59,190 nucleotides of DNA from Crocinitomicaceae bacterium TMED16 (GCA_002167775.1 NHBV01000001.1:1-59190); one strand, 5' to 3'. Counted from the stretch's first letter, positions 43,616 through 53,566 are shown. Program-made: numbers and translations. Notes: generated by a model from the sequence alone, not told the origin.

Positions 43616-44752
43616 TTACGCTAATGTGATTTCATTGCCGTCAAAAATTTCTACTGAGATCTTCATTTTTTTCTGGATGACCTTAAAGTGATGTTCTTCA
43701 TTCGGGGAGACCAATGTAATGGCTTCTCCAGAAGACTCTGCCCTACCTGTTCTTCCTATTCGATGTATATAATCTTTAGGCGAACGAGGCAGCTCATAAT
43801 TGATGACATGGGGCAAAAACGCTATATCAATTCCTCTAGCCAATAAATCAGTAGCGACAAGAACCCTTAATTTACCTGCCTTAAAAGCTTCAAGTGCCTT
43901 CTTACGTGCATGCTGGCTTTTCTTACCATGTATGGACCTTGCATCAATACCATTTTTATGAAGCTTGTCTGCGACATGCTCAGATTTATATGCAGACGCA
44001 GTAAAGATTAAGACCTGCTTCATATCTTCATTTTTGATGAGGTGCCTTAAAAGTGGTCCTTTCTTCTCTTCAGCTATCGTGTAAGCTAGTTGCCGAATTT
44101 GATCTATATTTCCCTCTTTTGGTGAGACATTAATAACTTCAGGATCTCGAAGTAAGAATTGATGGATTTCTTCTACTTTTTCATTTAAAGTGGCCGAAAA
44201 AAGTAAATTTTGGCGTTTTTTGGGCAATAATGAGAAGATTTCATTCATTTCGTCCTTAAAACCAAGATTCAAAAGCTTATCGGCTTCATCGAGAATAAGT
44301 GTTTGGAGTTGATCGAATTGTACGGCATTAGAACCTACCAAATCCAAAAGTCGCCCTGGTGTTGCAACCAATACCGAGATGCCAAAAAGAGCTTTCATTT
44401 GTGGGTTGATAGACACCCCTCCATATACCGCCATTACAGGAGCACTATGCTCAAGCCCTTTCTCAAAACGAGTAAAGACCTCCTTGACTTGTTCTGCTAA
44501 TTCTCTAGTGGGAACCAAAACAAGCACATCTACTTGTCGGTCTTTCGCTCCTTTTTTTCGGTTTAATGTGTTCAAAACAGGTAAAACATAGCCCGCAGTT
44601 TTACCAGAACCTGTCGGTGCAATACCGAGTACATCACGTCCATTCAAAATCACGGGGATAGCTGCCTCCTGAATAGGGTAGGCTGCTTTGTAATCCTTTT
44701 TTTCTAAAATTTCAAGTAATGATGAAGATAGACCAAGCGCTTTGAAGGACAT
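43616..44752 (-). CDS. DEAD-box ATP-dependent RNA helicase (RhlE-like)
   Basis: A 378-residue helicase with all usual motifs: Q motif in AYPIQEAAIPVILNGRDVLG, motif I APTGSGKT, Ia PTRELAEQ, II DEADKLLNLGF, III SATLNE, IV VLIFTAS, V ATDLLARGIDI and VI HRIGRTGRA. It unwinds RNA with ATP hydrolysis, in ribosome assembly or mRNA turnover. It is short, lacking the basic C-terminal extension that many RhlE proteins have. It converges with the porin operon, with 44 bp between stops, and has no close partner gene. Confidence 0.93.
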   Translation of the reverse strand: MSFKALGLSSSLLEILEKKDYKAAYPIQEAAIPVILNGRDVLGIAPTGSGKTAGYVLPVLNTLNRKKGAKDRQVDVLVLVPTRELAEQVKEVFTRFEKGLEHSAPVMAVYGGVSINPQMKALFGISVLVATPGRLLDLVGSNAVQFDQLQTLILDEADKLLNLGFKDEMNEIFSLLPKKRQNLLFSATLNEKVEEIHQFLLRDPEVINVSPKEGNIDQIRQLAYTIAEEKKGPLLRHLIKNEDMKQVLIFTASAYKSEHVADKLHKNGIDARSIHGKKSQHARKKALEAFKAGKLRVLVATDLLARGIDIAFLPHVINYELPRSPKDYIHRIGRTGRAESSGEAITLVSPNEEHHFKVIQKKMKISVEIFDGNEITLA

Positions 44753-44854
44753 GTTGTTTGAATTAAATCAATCAAAGGTAGCTTTTTGTGCTTTCTTAAT
44801 CTAAGAAAAGATTTTGTCTCTATTTAAAAAAGTCACCCCACCTCTCTAAATGGG

Positions 44855-45787
44855 CTATTCTGAAAAGTATTTTTTTTCGGAAGAACCATCACTGTAGATG
44901 TAAATTAATGGTGTGTTAAAAACAGGTTTTATCGTTTTACCTGTGTAATCAATGATTTTTAGTAATTCCTTTGGTGCCTCATTTATTGAGCCTGATCCCG
45001 ACAGATCTCCCCAAATCATTTGGGCAAATTCAGGGTGGTCTATAAAAGGGTTGCGGTTATTCTGATAGTCATAATAAATAATGTCATTTCTATTTCTTTC
45101 CCAGTCATCAACAGGGTCTTGCATGTGCCACAGCAATAGATCTGATAATTTTGCATGTATAGGGGCGGAGGTATTGTTGTTTGAAGGAAGATAATCAATT
45201 ACTTGTAGATTAGGTTCTATTCCTTCTCCCTCATATCTGGTTGCCATATAAAAAATCATACGTGCGACATCTCCCTTAACATTTTCATTTGGTTTCCAAA
45301 CCCAATCTGTTGAACTAGTATAGCAGCCTGTTGGTCCGTCACCATCAATGTATGCTGTGCTACATTCTGCGAACCATCTGTTATTTCTCGCGGAGTTGAC
45401 CGATACATCACATGGCCTTAAAGCATGAACATCTGTTCCTGGACCTTCGATATTTCCCAAGTTACCATGGGATTTTGCCCAAACATGTTCTCGATTCCAA
45501 CCATTTCCGCCATTATATTCTTCTGCTCCGTTTGTAGACCATCCGGTATACAATAAAATAACGTTATCAGGGTTATTCGGATCTTTGTCTGTTTCCTTTA
45601 ATATATCCCATACATCTGTGCTATTACTTGTGTATGGAAACTCAACATGGTCTTTAATGATCGCGTTTAATTTTGTTTTTAACACTGTGCCAACGTATCC
45701 TTCTGCAGTATTATAATATCCATTCGGAATTTGTCCGAAAAGAAAAGAAGCACAAAACAGTGTGATTAGAAAAGTCGTGTATTTCAT
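44855..45787 (-). CDS. Secreted endonuclease I with short C-terminal tail
   Basis: A 310-residue exported nuclease of the endonuclease I (NucM/Bsn) family. Signal peptide TLFCASFLFGQ. The catalytic block NGWNREHVWAKSHGNLG has the His-containing beta-beta-alpha metal site, followed by DVHALRPCDVSVNSARNNRWF and DYQNNRNPFIDHPEFAQMIW. The C-terminal 40 residues are not the usual T9SS type A tail, but a short module LLKIIDYTGKTIKP, then PLIYIYSDGSSEKKYF, also seen in two esterases of this window. Start ATG 45787 fits the signal peptide better than ATG 45799. It would cut DNA or RNA outside the cell for nutrients. Confidence 0.9.
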   Translation of the reverse strand: MKYTTFLITLFCASFLFGQIPNGYYNTAEGYVGTVLKTKLNAIIKDHVEFPYTSNSTDVWDILKETDKDPNNPDNVILLYTGWSTNGAEEYNGGNGWNREHVWAKSHGNLGNIEGPGTDVHALRPCDVSVNSARNNRWFAECSTAYIDGDGPTGCYTSSTDWVWKPNENVKGDVARMIFYMATRYEGEGIEPNLQVIDYLPSNNNTSAPIHAKLSDLLLWHMQDPVDDWERNRNDIIYYDYQNNRNPFIDHPEFAQMIWGDLSGSGSINEAPKELLKIIDYTGKTIKPVFNTPLIYIYSDGSSEKKYFSE

Positions 45788-45921
45788 TAAGAAAATCATA
45801 AGTTGATGAACATTCTACGCAAAATAATCGTTAAGGTTCATAATTTGTTCATGATTTCTTAACCTAATTCTTATCATGAGCATTCGTATATTTAGGAAAA
45901 GTTAAAATAAAGCAGAAAAAA

Positions 45922-46356
45922 ATGATTCCAATAAAACATTTAATGCATATCAATGCACCAAAAGAACAAGTTTTCAAGGCCCTTTCAGAAGCCGAAGGTC
46001 TTTCCCAATGGTACACGACCTTAGTGAGCGGTGATTTTGCAATGGACCAAGTGGTTACCTTTGAATTTGTCAATTTTGCTGCCTTTAAGTTCAAGATTGT
46101 GGGCTATGTCCCTAATACCTCGATTCATTTTGAATGTGTTGAGTCTGAATGGGAAAACATTGGACACGTCATGAAATATGACCTAGATGAAAACGATGGT
46201 AAAACACGCCTGCGGTATTCTTATGAGGGTTTTTCAGAAATGGACGACTCCTACGCAAATATGAACTACAGCTCTGCGAAATACTTGGAAAGCTTGAGGC
46301 AATATTGTCAAAAGGGCATAGGTGAAGCCTTTGGATCTCCTTCTTATAGGTCTTAA
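45922..46356 (+). CDS. SRPBCC (START-like, AHSA1-type) protein
   Basis: A 144-residue cytoplasmic protein of SRPBCC/AHSA1 type: LMHINAPKEQVFKALSEAEG, LSQWYTTLVSGDFAMDQVV, TSIHFECVESEWENIGHV and a long C-terminal helix (SAKYLESLRQYCQKGIGEAF). The fold has a deep hydrophobic pocket for lipids or other small ligands. No catalytic residue can be assigned. It is alone on the plus strand. Confidence 0.88.
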   Translation: MIPIKHLMHINAPKEQVFKALSEAEGLSQWYTTLVSGDFAMDQVVTFEFVNFAAFKFKIVGYVPNTSIHFECVESEWENIGHVMKYDLDENDGKTRLRYSYEGFSEMDDSYANMNYSSAKYLESLRQYCQKGIGEAFGSPSYRS

Positions 46357-46493
46357 TTTTTTAAACAAATACCGGTAAAAATACGTATCTAGATATAGGT
46401 GCTGCTTGCCATTTCTGCAATCGAGCTTCGATTTTGTTTTACACAAACAATGCTTTGCTACATCTTTGGTGCTGAATTTAAAAACGCACAGCT

Positions 46494-46568
46494 ATGACAA
46501 GCTTAGTAACAGTTTTGGTCCTTTTTGGATACATCCTTTATGGAACCCATGACGGTCCATTATTATAA
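46494..46568 (+). CDS. Possible small membrane peptide ORF
   Basis: ATG to TAA encodes 24 residues, mainly hydrophobic (LVTVLVLFGYILYGTH), such as a single membrane helix. It ends exactly one base before the stop of the converging K+ channel gene. Several TTTG-type promoter-like words lie upstream, but none has ideal spacing. Too short to confirm as a gene. Confidence 0.3.
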   Translation: MTSLVTVLVLFGYILYGTHDGPLL

Positions 46569-47387
46569 TCAGACTTCAGGGTTTAATTCTGCTCCACAAT
46601 GTTTACAATGCTTTGCATTGTTATCATGTCCCTCTAGTGAGCAGCTCGGACAGCTCTGGGTGTTCATTTTTTCGGAAAGCGCTAATTCAACAGAAATCAT
46701 TCCTGTAGGAACAGCGATAATGGCATAACCCAATATCATGATAATGGAGGCAAAAAATTGCCCTAGTCCTGTTTGGGGAGAAATATCTCCATAACCGACC
46801 GTTGTTAGTGTAACAATTGCCCAATAAATACTTCTCGGAATGCTCGTGAATCCATCCTTCGGATCTTCAATCAAATAAATAATTGTACCCATTATTGTTG
46901 CAATTGCCAATACGGCTAAAAGAAAAACAACGATTCGTTGCCGACTTGCTTTGAGGGCTCTTCGTAGGTTGTTCGCTTCTTTCACATAACGAATCAATTT
47001 TAAGATTCTGAAAATTCTAAGTAGCCGTATGGTTCGAATGGTTTTGATGGAACCTATACTTTCGGAGGATAAGAATAGTCCAAAATAAGATGGCAGCAGT
47101 GATACTAAGTCAATCAAGCCATAAAAGCTAAAAATATACTTGAGGGGTTTCTTGACACTAATAATTCTGAGTAGGTATTCAATAGTGAAAAAGACAGTAA
47201 TCGTCCATTCAAATGGAACCAATATGTGGTGGTATTTGTCATGGTAATAGGCAACGCTTTCCAGCATTACTGCACCAATACTCAGCAGAATCAAAACCAT
47301 TAAGATCAAATCAAAGAGTTTACCTAGAAAGGTATCTGCTTCAAAAATAATTTCGTGGGTTCTTCGTCTGAAGTTTTTAATCATCAT
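46569..47387 (-). CDS. Voltage-gated K+ channel with C-terminal zinc ribbon
   Basis: A 272-residue inner-membrane ion channel. S1 to S4 are followed by the pore: S4 has repeating Arg in IRTIRLLRIFRILKLIRYVK, and the selectivity filter is TLTTVGYGDISP. S6 is IIMILGYAIIAVPTGMIS. After S6 comes a short linker and a zinc-ribbon-like CPSC...CKHCG module (last 30 residues). I chose ATG 47385-47387. A longer frame upstream to 47546 has Cys/Trp-rich sequence that does not resemble channel N-termini. It would set membrane potential or respond to voltage. It stands alone. Confidence 0.92.
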   Translation of the reverse strand: MMIKNFRRRTHEIIFEADTFLGKLFDLILMVLILLSIGAVMLESVAYYHDKYHHILVPFEWTITVFFTIEYLLRIISVKKPLKYIFSFYGLIDLVSLLPSYFGLFLSSESIGSIKTIRTIRLLRIFRILKLIRYVKEANNLRRALKASRQRIVVFLLAVLAIATIMGTIIYLIEDPKDGFTSIPRSIYWAIVTLTTVGYGDISPQTGLGQFFASIIMILGYAIIAVPTGMISVELALSEKMNTQSCPSCSLEGHDNNAKHCKHCGAELNPEV

Positions 47388-47627
47388 ACGTGAAAGTAAA
47401 AACAATTCTTTGCTTTCTAAGCAATTTCTCTCCGTTAATCCTATCCAAGGATGGTTAAATCCCGTGTAAAAAAACATGATTTCAGTTATGATACCCAAGG
47501 TATAGCAGGGACAAGACCAACAATATGAATCTCCTTCTAAGCACATCAGTCATGTAATGGGGCTTTTTATTTTACCTGTCTATATTTTCCTTATTTTAGG
47601 ATTTATAAAAACTATAAATTTAAAAAT

Positions 47628-47990
47628 ATGAGAAAGGGATTATGTGTTTTTGCACTTGGTGCAATTTTATCGTCTTGTGGTGGGGGTTCTGCTGCAGAAA
47701 TTGATGTTAAATCGATAGATTCTGCGTGCGGGTGCGCTGAGGCTGCTGCAAAAATAATGGGAGCTCAAAATGATTTGGCCAGAGAGATGATTGCCTTGGG
47801 AGAAGATGCCCCAGAAGATGATCAAAAAAGAATTTTGGATGTCAAAGAATCACTAAAGTCAAAAAGAAAGGAAATTGATAAGCACTGCAGAGGAGAGCTA
47901 AGTTTTAGAAAGGTGAAGGAGGACTGCGCTGCGCTTGAAGAATTAGAAAAACTCAAGGATGAGCAGAAGAGTTTAAGACGTCAAATGTAA
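47628..47990 (+). CDS. Small lipoprotein with coiled-coil region
   Basis: A 120-residue lipoprotein (LSSCGGGS lipobox, Cys about residue 17) with two more cysteines in DSACGCAEAA and two later in HCRG and DCAALEE, and a charged helical C-terminus (LEELEKLKDEQKSLRRQM). It follows a common pattern of small Flavobacteriales lipoproteins with a Cys-x-Cys motif; no function is known. A strong terminator follows at 48015. Confidence 0.75.
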   Translation: MRKGLCVFALGAILSSCGGGSAAEIDVKSIDSACGCAEAAAKIMGAQNDLAREMIALGEDAPEDDQKRILDVKESLKSKRKEIDKHCRGELSFRKVKEDCAALEELEKLKDEQKSLRRQM

Positions 47991-48014
47991 TCAGCTTTTA
48001 AAAAATTAATATCG

Positions 48015-48044
48015 ACCCTGCCAATTGTTTGGCAGGGTTTTTTT
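48015..48044 (+). terminator. Rho-independent terminator
   Basis: A perfect 10-bp stem (48015-48024 with 48029-48038), TTGT loop and a seven-T run, 25 nt after the small lipoprotein gene. Confidence 0.95.
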
Positions 48045-48109
48045 GTGGGATTATTTTCATCAGTATGCTTATTAGAAAAAAGGGGTCAAGAAAATCCCCG
48101 ATGTTTAAA

Positions 48110-48137
48110 TTGATTTTTCACTCTTTGTGTATATTTG
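48110..48137 (+). promoter_or_regulatory. Bacteroidota promoter upstream of the ABM-like gene
   Basis: TTG at 48110-48112 and TATATTTG at 48130-48137 (exact TAnnTTTG), spaced 17 nt. The ATG follows 24 nt later. Confidence 0.7.
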
Positions 48138-48161
48138 ACATAAACTAAAAATATCAATAGT

Positions 48162-48449
48162 ATGCATTACAGAATTTCAAAAGTTAAACATGCCGCAGGA
48201 GCCAGGGAATCAATGATTTCGCATCTCGAATCGATGTCTGATAAGATCCGCGCCATTGCTGGTCTTCATAGCGTGAAGCTCGTAGAAATATCGGAAACGG
48301 AGAGCATTGCTTTTTCGAAGTATGACAATGCGCAGCAGGTCATTGAAGCAGAGGATCAATTTAGAGAAATCATGGGTGGAATGATGCCGTTCATGACGGG
48401 TCCGCCTGAAATCATGAATGGTGATGTCATTTGGCAGATTGGCAAATAA
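48162..48449 (+). CDS. Small ABM/ferredoxin-like dimeric alpha-beta barrel protein
   Basis: A 95-residue protein with the layout of the antibiotic-biosynthesis-monooxygenase/EthD dimeric alpha-beta barrel: RISKVKHAAGARESMISHLE, IAGLHSVKLVEISETES, IAFSKYDNAQQVIEAEDQF. Members have varied roles (heme breakdown, monooxygenase, quinone metabolism) and no catalytic residue can be assigned here. It has its own promoter and terminator, so it is a single-gene unit. Confidence 0.7.
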   Translation: MHYRISKVKHAAGARESMISHLESMSDKIRAIAGLHSVKLVEISETESIAFSKYDNAQQVIEAEDQFREIMGGMMPFMTGPPEIMNGDVIWQIGK

Positions 48450-48458
48450 CGAATGAAT

Positions 48459-48494
48459 AAGTTGAGTGGTGTTATGCTACTCAACTTGTTTTTC
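48459..48494 (+). terminator. Rho-independent terminator
   Basis: A 9-bp stem (48459-48467 with 48479-48487) with an inner extension, followed by GTTTTT. It covers the codons of an upstream in-frame ATG (48453) of the acyl-CoA oxidase frame, which argues that the oxidase starts further on. Confidence 0.8.
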
Positions 48495-48533
48495 TACAAA
48501 GCTTTTTTCCTACTTTTATGTAAAACCCCGCCT

Positions 48534-50432
48534 ATGGATATGCATCTGAATGAAAAAAGCATTCGTACCTTACAAGATTTGCTCGAGTATGACAACCAGC
48601 AAACCCGACAAGCACTAAGAGATTTATTCAAGGATCCACTTTTCACGCCTAGGTATAACATTTCACTTGATGAGGAACGTGAACTTGCCTATCAGCGGCT
48701 AAAAAGTATTTGTGACAACCAGCTTATTTCAGTTCTTGACTTTAAAGAAAATCCACACCGTATTTTTTCTGTGCACGAGGCCGTCGGCATGATGGATGGT
48801 TCAGCAGCGACAAAAATGACGGTGCAATTCAATTTATTTGGAGGAACAATCCTTAAGCTAGGCACACAAAACCATCACGATCAGCTTTTGGGTGATATTG
48901 ACGCCTTGAAGGCGGTGGGCTGTTTTGGATTAACGGAGCTAGGCTGCGGAAACAATGCAGTGGAAATGCAAACGACTGCAACATATGATGGCGCGACAGA
49001 GGAGTTCATTATCCATACACCGGATGTTAAAGCAAGAAAATACTGGATTACCAATGGTGCGGTGCACGCACATTACGTAATCGTATTCGCGAGGTTAATT
49101 AACAAGGAAACCGATGAGGGGATACATGGCTTCCTTGTTCCAATTCGTGACCAAGAAATGAAAGTATTGCCAGGTGTAACTGTTTGGGATATGGGTTATA
49201 AAATTGGTGTGAATGGTATTGACAATGCCAGCATTGGGTTTGATCAAGTGCGTATACCTAGAGCGTATATGCTAGATTCGACATCGACAATGTCCAAGGA
49301 AGGAGTGTTCCAAAGCCAAGTAAAAAGCAAACGTGGTAGGTTTTTGACCCTTGCCGATCAGCTTTTGAGTGGGCGTTTGTGTATTGCATCCATGACCTTG
49401 GGTAGCACAAAAATTTGTTTAGATACCGCAATCCGTTACTCAAGCTCCAGGCTAGCTGTCGGACCTAGTGGGAAAAGCGACACCCCAATAATGGAGTATC
49501 AATTGCAGCAACGCGCCTTGATGCCCTTATTGGCTAAAACTTTTGCTTATAATATGGCGCTGAATCATACCAAGGATCTTTTTGCAGCACTTGACAATAA
49601 AGAAAGTGATCCGATGGAAGTCCTTTTGCTTTGTTGTGTTATGAAAACGCAAATATCTTGGCATGCTGAAAATACGGCGACTACGAGTAGGGAAAGATGC
49701 GGCGGACAAGGATTTTTGGCTGTAAATCGGCTTGGTGAAGGAATTGTAGGTGGTCATGCTGGTATTACGGCAGAAGGTGACAACCGTGTGTTGATGCAAA
49801 AAATTGCCAAAGAGCTACTCGGAAGAGCAGACAAAAGTCAGCTCGCCAGACAAAAAGTATTGACCTTACTTCCGGGATTTTTAAAAAGAATGATTCAAGG
49901 TACAGGTATTGGCAGTCTTTCAAATCCAACATTTCTTTTAAGTATTTTGAAGGCGAGAGAAAGCCATTTGCTTTCCGAGCTTGCACTGAGCTTACATTCG
50001 AAAAAGAAACAAGGAAAGAGTCTATATGACGCCTGGATGTTTGAGGAGTCTGATGCCATTCAGGCGTTGTCGCAAGCTTATTCAGACCGTGTTGTTTATG
50101 CCGCTTCTCTTCAGGCCTTAGAAAGCTGTGAAAATGCACTCAGGCCAATGCTTGAAAAGCTGTTTTTATTATCTGCATGTGATTGGATTTCGCAAGACTT
50201 AGGTTGGTTGCTTACAAACAAAATTATAGCCAATAAAACAGGTAGAGATCTCCCAATATACGTTCGATCGCTTTGTGCTGAGCTTGGACCGCATGCATTG
50301 TCCTTGATTGACTCCTTCGGAATTCCTGAGCACATGCGCCATGCGCCCATTGCAGGAGATTGGGAAAAGTACAATGAAACGGACAACTTCGGAGAATTAC
50401 TCTCTGAATTACAGAATCAATCTAAGGTCTAG
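48534..50432 (+). CDS. Acyl-CoA oxidase/dehydrogenase family protein
   Basis: A 632-residue flavoprotein of the acyl-CoA oxidase type (larger than the 380-residue dehydrogenases). The FAD-binding core reads [45 protein letters not shown] and [20 protein letters not shown]. The catalytic Glu region is near [12 protein letters not shown]. It would oxidise acyl-CoA to trans-2-enoyl-CoA with O2 or an electron acceptor in beta-oxidation. I chose ATG 48534; the in-frame ATG 48453 would start within a terminator hairpin and add a hydrophobic run uncommon in this family. A terminator of the opposite-strand protease follows closely. Confidence 0.9.
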   Translation: MDMHLNEKSIRTLQDLLEYDNQQTRQALRDLFKDPLFTPRYNISLDEERELAYQRLKSICDNQLISVLDFKENPHRIFSVHEAVGMMDGSAATKMTVQFNLFGGTILKLGTQNHHDQLLGDIDALKAVGCFGLTELGCGNNAVEMQTTATYDGATEEFIIHTPDVKARKYWITNGAVHAHYVIVFARLINKETDEGIHGFLVPIRDQEMKVLPGVTVWDMGYKIGVNGIDNASIGFDQVRIPRAYMLDSTSTMSKEGVFQSQVKSKRGRFLTLADQLLSGRLCIASMTLGSTKICLDTAIRYSSSRLAVGPSGKSDTPIMEYQLQQRALMPLLAKTFAYNMALNHTKDLFAALDNKESDPMEVLLLCCVMKTQISWHAENTATTSRERCGGQGFLAVNRLGEGIVGGHAGITAEGDNRVLMQKIAKELLGRADKSQLARQKVLTLLPGFLKRMIQGTGIGSLSNPTFLLSILKARESHLLSELALSLHSKKKQGKSLYDAWMFEESDAIQALSQAYSDRVVYAASLQALESCENALRPMLEKLFLLSACDWISQDLGWLLTNKIIANKTGRDLPIYVRSLCAELGPHALSLIDSFGIPEHMRHAPIAGDWEKYNETDNFGELLSELQNQSKV

Positions 50433-50435
50433 ACA

Positions 50436-50463
50436 CAAAAAAAGCCCCCATTTCTGGAGGCTT
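50436..50463 (-). terminator. Rho-independent terminator of the subtilisin gene
   Basis: On the minus strand AGCCTCC pairs with GGGGGCT (one T-G pair) around a 6-nt loop, followed by a T-rich run. It is 22 nt past the protease stop. On the plus strand the same pair gives an A-C mismatch, so it works best for the minus gene. Confidence 0.85.
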
Positions 50464-50485
50464 TATTATTAGGTATTAAATCTTG

Positions 50486-53400
50486 TTACTTCACTTTAAA
50501 GAGTTTATCTGCGATGAGCGTACTTCCATCTTCTCCTAAAAGTCGATAGAAATAGGTTCCATTACTGAATCCTTCTATGTTAATTTGCGTCAGCTCTCCA
50601 ACGATATTTGAGCTCTTCACCTCTTTTCCTACAATATCCATGACGACAAGTGATTTTACATTTGGATGCGTGACATAGAAATTGACAAGAGAATTTGTTG
50701 GGTTTGGATAAACCGAAACATAATTTGCATAGTTCTCATCGATACCAGAATCATCTTCATCAACCGTTACAGCATTACAAGTTGTTTTATCTGCACATTC
50801 TGTACTTACAGTCAAACAAACATCGTAGGTTCCTGGTAGGGCATAACTGTGCTGAGGTGAGGTGGCATTACTTGTGTTCCCATCTCCAAAGTCCCAAGTG
50901 TATGAACCAGCAGATGAGGTGTTGTTGAATTGTACATTTAAGAAGCTAATATTCGATGAAAAACTCGCTTGATCTGCAGCGGGTTCCTGAACGTTGGCAG
51001 CACTTGTAGTCACACAACCATTGGCGTCTGTAACAGTCACCTCATAAGTACCTGCACCAAGTCCATCCCAAAAGTTTGAGTCTGGACCTCCAGTCCATTG
51101 GAAGGTGTAATCTGATGATCCTGATGGAATGGCTTGCACTGAACCGTCTGTTAAACCGTTGCAAGAGATATCCATTGCTTCAATCGCGACAGATAAATTC
51201 ACGTCATATTCAAGTGAAAAATTAATGGTTGTATCACAACTTGCATCAACATCAGTAATAACAACACTATAATTTCCAGCTCCTAAATTCGAAACACTTG
51301 CATTGCTTCCCAAGTTTGAAGACCAATCATATGTGTAATTTCCTGTTCCACCATCAACGTTTACAGAAAGAGATCCATTGTCATTTCCATTACATGTAGG
51401 GTCGATGGTTGTATTACTAACGTCTAAACCACATGTAATTCCCGAAAGAATTTCTACACAATAATCTTCTACCTCTCCCCACTGGAATCCATCACACACC
51501 TCAGGAAGTTCAGTTTGGTTACCCACGTATGCCATCTGTACACGCATTCTCGTGGTTCCTAACGGAGTACCTGCAGGAATTGTTACTTGGCCAATGACAT
51601 TAACGGTTTGATCTGCCGTGCCTTGATCGAAGACCAATTCGTCTGTACCAAATTCACCATCTTGATCTAAATCAATCCAAATTCTTGACTGCTCATTATA
51701 CAGCGTTCCTCCCCACGCAACTTCAATATCAATATCATAGGTATTGTCCACATCTAGTTGAATTGGGTTACCAGTATAGTCTCCATATCCACCGTCATTT
51801 CCAGATTGGTTGGTATAGGTATCTATTGTAAATGATTCAATCCATTCATCCACACCATCAGAAGCTGCATTTGTACAGTATTGGTTGTCGATGCATGCAC
51901 CGCAACCCAATGTTGCAAAAGTCTGAACTGAGGTAGGGTTCGAGATGTCACCTCCACAATTTGATTCCAAATAAAACTCATATTCTGAACAGCTATTGAG
52001 TCCAGTTAAGGCAACAGGAGAGCTTACATCAAGCTCTGGTGTCCAGTTGTTGCTTCCAACCTCTCTCCAATAAAGATTAGTGACATCTGCTTCAGACTGG
52101 GCCGTAAATTGAACATCCGCATCATTTTCCGCAACATTGGCTGCAGATATTGCACTTGGACCGAAACAAATAGAACCATTACAGCCCACAGCCATTAATT
52201 CATCTAAGGTATTCCTTGAATTTAATCTTCCACCCGTTACAAATTTATTTGCGAGCTGTGATTTAGGATCTGTTCCATCCATCATCGCCTGCAATACCAT
52301 GTCAGCACCCATTTGCGGGTTGGCAATAACCGTATTCATAAAGTCCGCGCAAGGAATAGAATAAGCTAGACCAATCACTCCAGCGGTAAGTGGACAAGAA
52401 AAAGAAGTTCCCGTGGTAGATGTTGTACCACTCGTTCCAGCTGTTGTGACAACATTGATTCCTGGCGCACCAAATTCTATGGTAGTTGCACCGTAGCCAC
52501 CTGCTGTGTTGTCATTGTGATCTGTTCTTCCTACTCCTATCATGTATGGAGTGTCACATGCTGTGGGCATATCTCCAGCAGTATCAACATTTAGGTTTGA
52601 GTTGGTTGTAGCTCCTACATTTAGAATACCAGCCTCTCCCATTGTAGTATAAAAGTTACACCATACAGGGTGGTTGTTTGGATTCTCTCCATCAATTCCC
52701 CATGATGAGCTTGTAGCCACAACAAATGCGCCTTGGGTTCCACCTGAATTATTCCAAAGCACACGCATGTCATAAGGATATTGGTAAGCCTGAATGGCAT
52801 TTGCATCTGTATTGATACTATAGCCTCCTACAACCATTAATTTAACATCCCAGTTTGCACCAACGACATTGAGACCATTGTTACCTTGCGCACCGATCAT
52901 ACCTAAGCAGTTTGTTCCATGCCCTCCTGTACCGTAGTTGTCGTTATTTTGAAGTGGATTCCAGCCATTGTAGTCATCTACATAACCGTTACCATCATCG
53001 TCTACGCCATTGTTTTCAATTTCATTTGGATTCACCCATCTGTTTGGCGATAAATCTTGGTGGTCAAGATTTCCACTTTCAATAAGGCATACAACGATGT
53101 CATGTCCTGAAGCAGTTGTTCCTCCTGTGGTAATGTCCCAGGCTAAGTCTGAATCAATATCAGCATCGGTTGTTCCTCCGGTTTGTCCAGTATTGTTGTG
53201 GTGCCATTGGCTAGTAAAAGTAGCATCATTGGGTATGGTCGACCTCATTTTCAGATAATAATTGTTTTGTGCCAATTGAATCTCATGCTGACCATAAAAC
53301 CAATCGATCATGGATTCATGCGAAATGGAATTAGGATCAAAATTCAAAAGCCAAATGTGCGAGGTTGGAGAAAGCTCTTGAGCAATTTCCAGTTTAAAAT

Positions 53401-53566
53401 TCTGTGGAGCGCTGGCAACAAGATTTCTTATGTTGGCGTCATTGTGTATTTGGATAATCACATCACCCGGCACGTATGGGTTTGTTTGTGGCTGATTTTC
53501 AGATGTATTTTGAGCAAAGACAGCTGAAAATACGAGTGTAAAAAATAGATTGAGATAAAGTTTCAT
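50486..53566 (-). CDS. T9SS-exported subtilisin-like protease with FN3, GEVED, SprB and PKD modules
   Basis: A 1026-residue secreted protein. Signal peptide to FAQ; pro-region to about 110; S8 domain about 130-465. His216 in GTGGHGTNCLGMIG and Ser in SGTTSTTGTSFSCPLTAGV are normal, but the position of catalytic Asp is Glu163 in VCLIESGNLDHQDL. A fibronectin III-like segment (about 470-560), a GEVED-type domain (about 565-695, ending WGEVEDYCVEI), two SprB-like repeats (about 700-850), a PKD domain (YTWDFGDGNTSNATSPQHSY) and a T9SS tail (VSVYPNPTNSLVNFYV) follow. It probably processes extracellular protein or surface adhesins. Activity is uncertain because of the Glu. Confidence 0.9.
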   Translation of the reverse strand: MKLYLNLFFTLVFSAVFAQNTSENQPQTNPYVPGDVIIQIHNDANIRNLVASAPQNFKLEIAQELSPTSHIWLLNFDPNSISHESMIDWFYGQHEIQLAQNNYYLKMRSTIPNDATFTSQWHHNNTGQTGGTTDADIDSDLAWDITTGGTTASGHDIVVCLIESGNLDHQDLSPNRWVNPNEIENNGVDDDGNGYVDDYNGWNPLQNNDNYGTGGHGTNCLGMIGAQGNNGLNVVGANWDVKLMVVGGYSINTDANAIQAYQYPYDMRVLWNNSGGTQGAFVVATSSSWGIDGENPNNHPVWCNFYTTMGEAGILNVGATTNSNLNVDTAGDMPTACDTPYMIGVGRTDHNDNTAGGYGATTIEFGAPGINVVTTAGTSGTTSTTGTSFSCPLTAGVIGLAYSIPCADFMNTVIANPQMGADMVLQAMMDGTDPKSQLANKFVTGGRLNSRNTLDELMAVGCNGSICFGPSAISAANVAENDADVQFTAQSEADVTNLYWREVGSNNWTPELDVSSPVALTGLNSCSEYEFYLESNCGGDISNPTSVQTFATLGCGACIDNQYCTNAASDGVDEWIESFTIDTYTNQSGNDGGYGDYTGNPIQLDVDNTYDIDIEVAWGGTLYNEQSRIWIDLDQDGEFGTDELVFDQGTADQTVNVIGQVTIPAGTPLGTTRMRVQMAYVGNQTELPEVCDGFQWGEVEDYCVEILSGITCGLDVSNTTIDPTCNGNDNGSLSVNVDGGTGNYTYDWSSNLGSNASVSNLGAGNYSVVITDVDASCDTTINFSLEYDVNLSVAIEAMDISCNGLTDGSVQAIPSGSSDYTFQWTGGPDSNFWDGLGAGTYEVTVTDANGCVTTSAANVQEPAADQASFSSNISFLNVQFNNTSSAGSYTWDFGDGNTSNATSPQHSYALPGTYDVCLTVSTECADKTTCNAVTVDEDDSGIDENYANYVSVYPNPTNSLVNFYVTHPNVKSLVVMDIVGKEVKSSNIVGELTQINIEGFSNGTYFYRLLGEDGSTLIADKLFKVK

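Noticed and set aside
47388-47546. N-terminal extension of the K+ channel, rich in Cys and Trp
   Set aside because: It does not look like a channel N-terminus and tandem Met codons at 47385-47387 and 47382-47384 fit better; I see no separate gene in it.
48453-48533. N-terminal extension of the acyl-CoA oxidase
   Set aside because: It is made of a terminator hairpin and T-rich tract read as hydrophobic codons.
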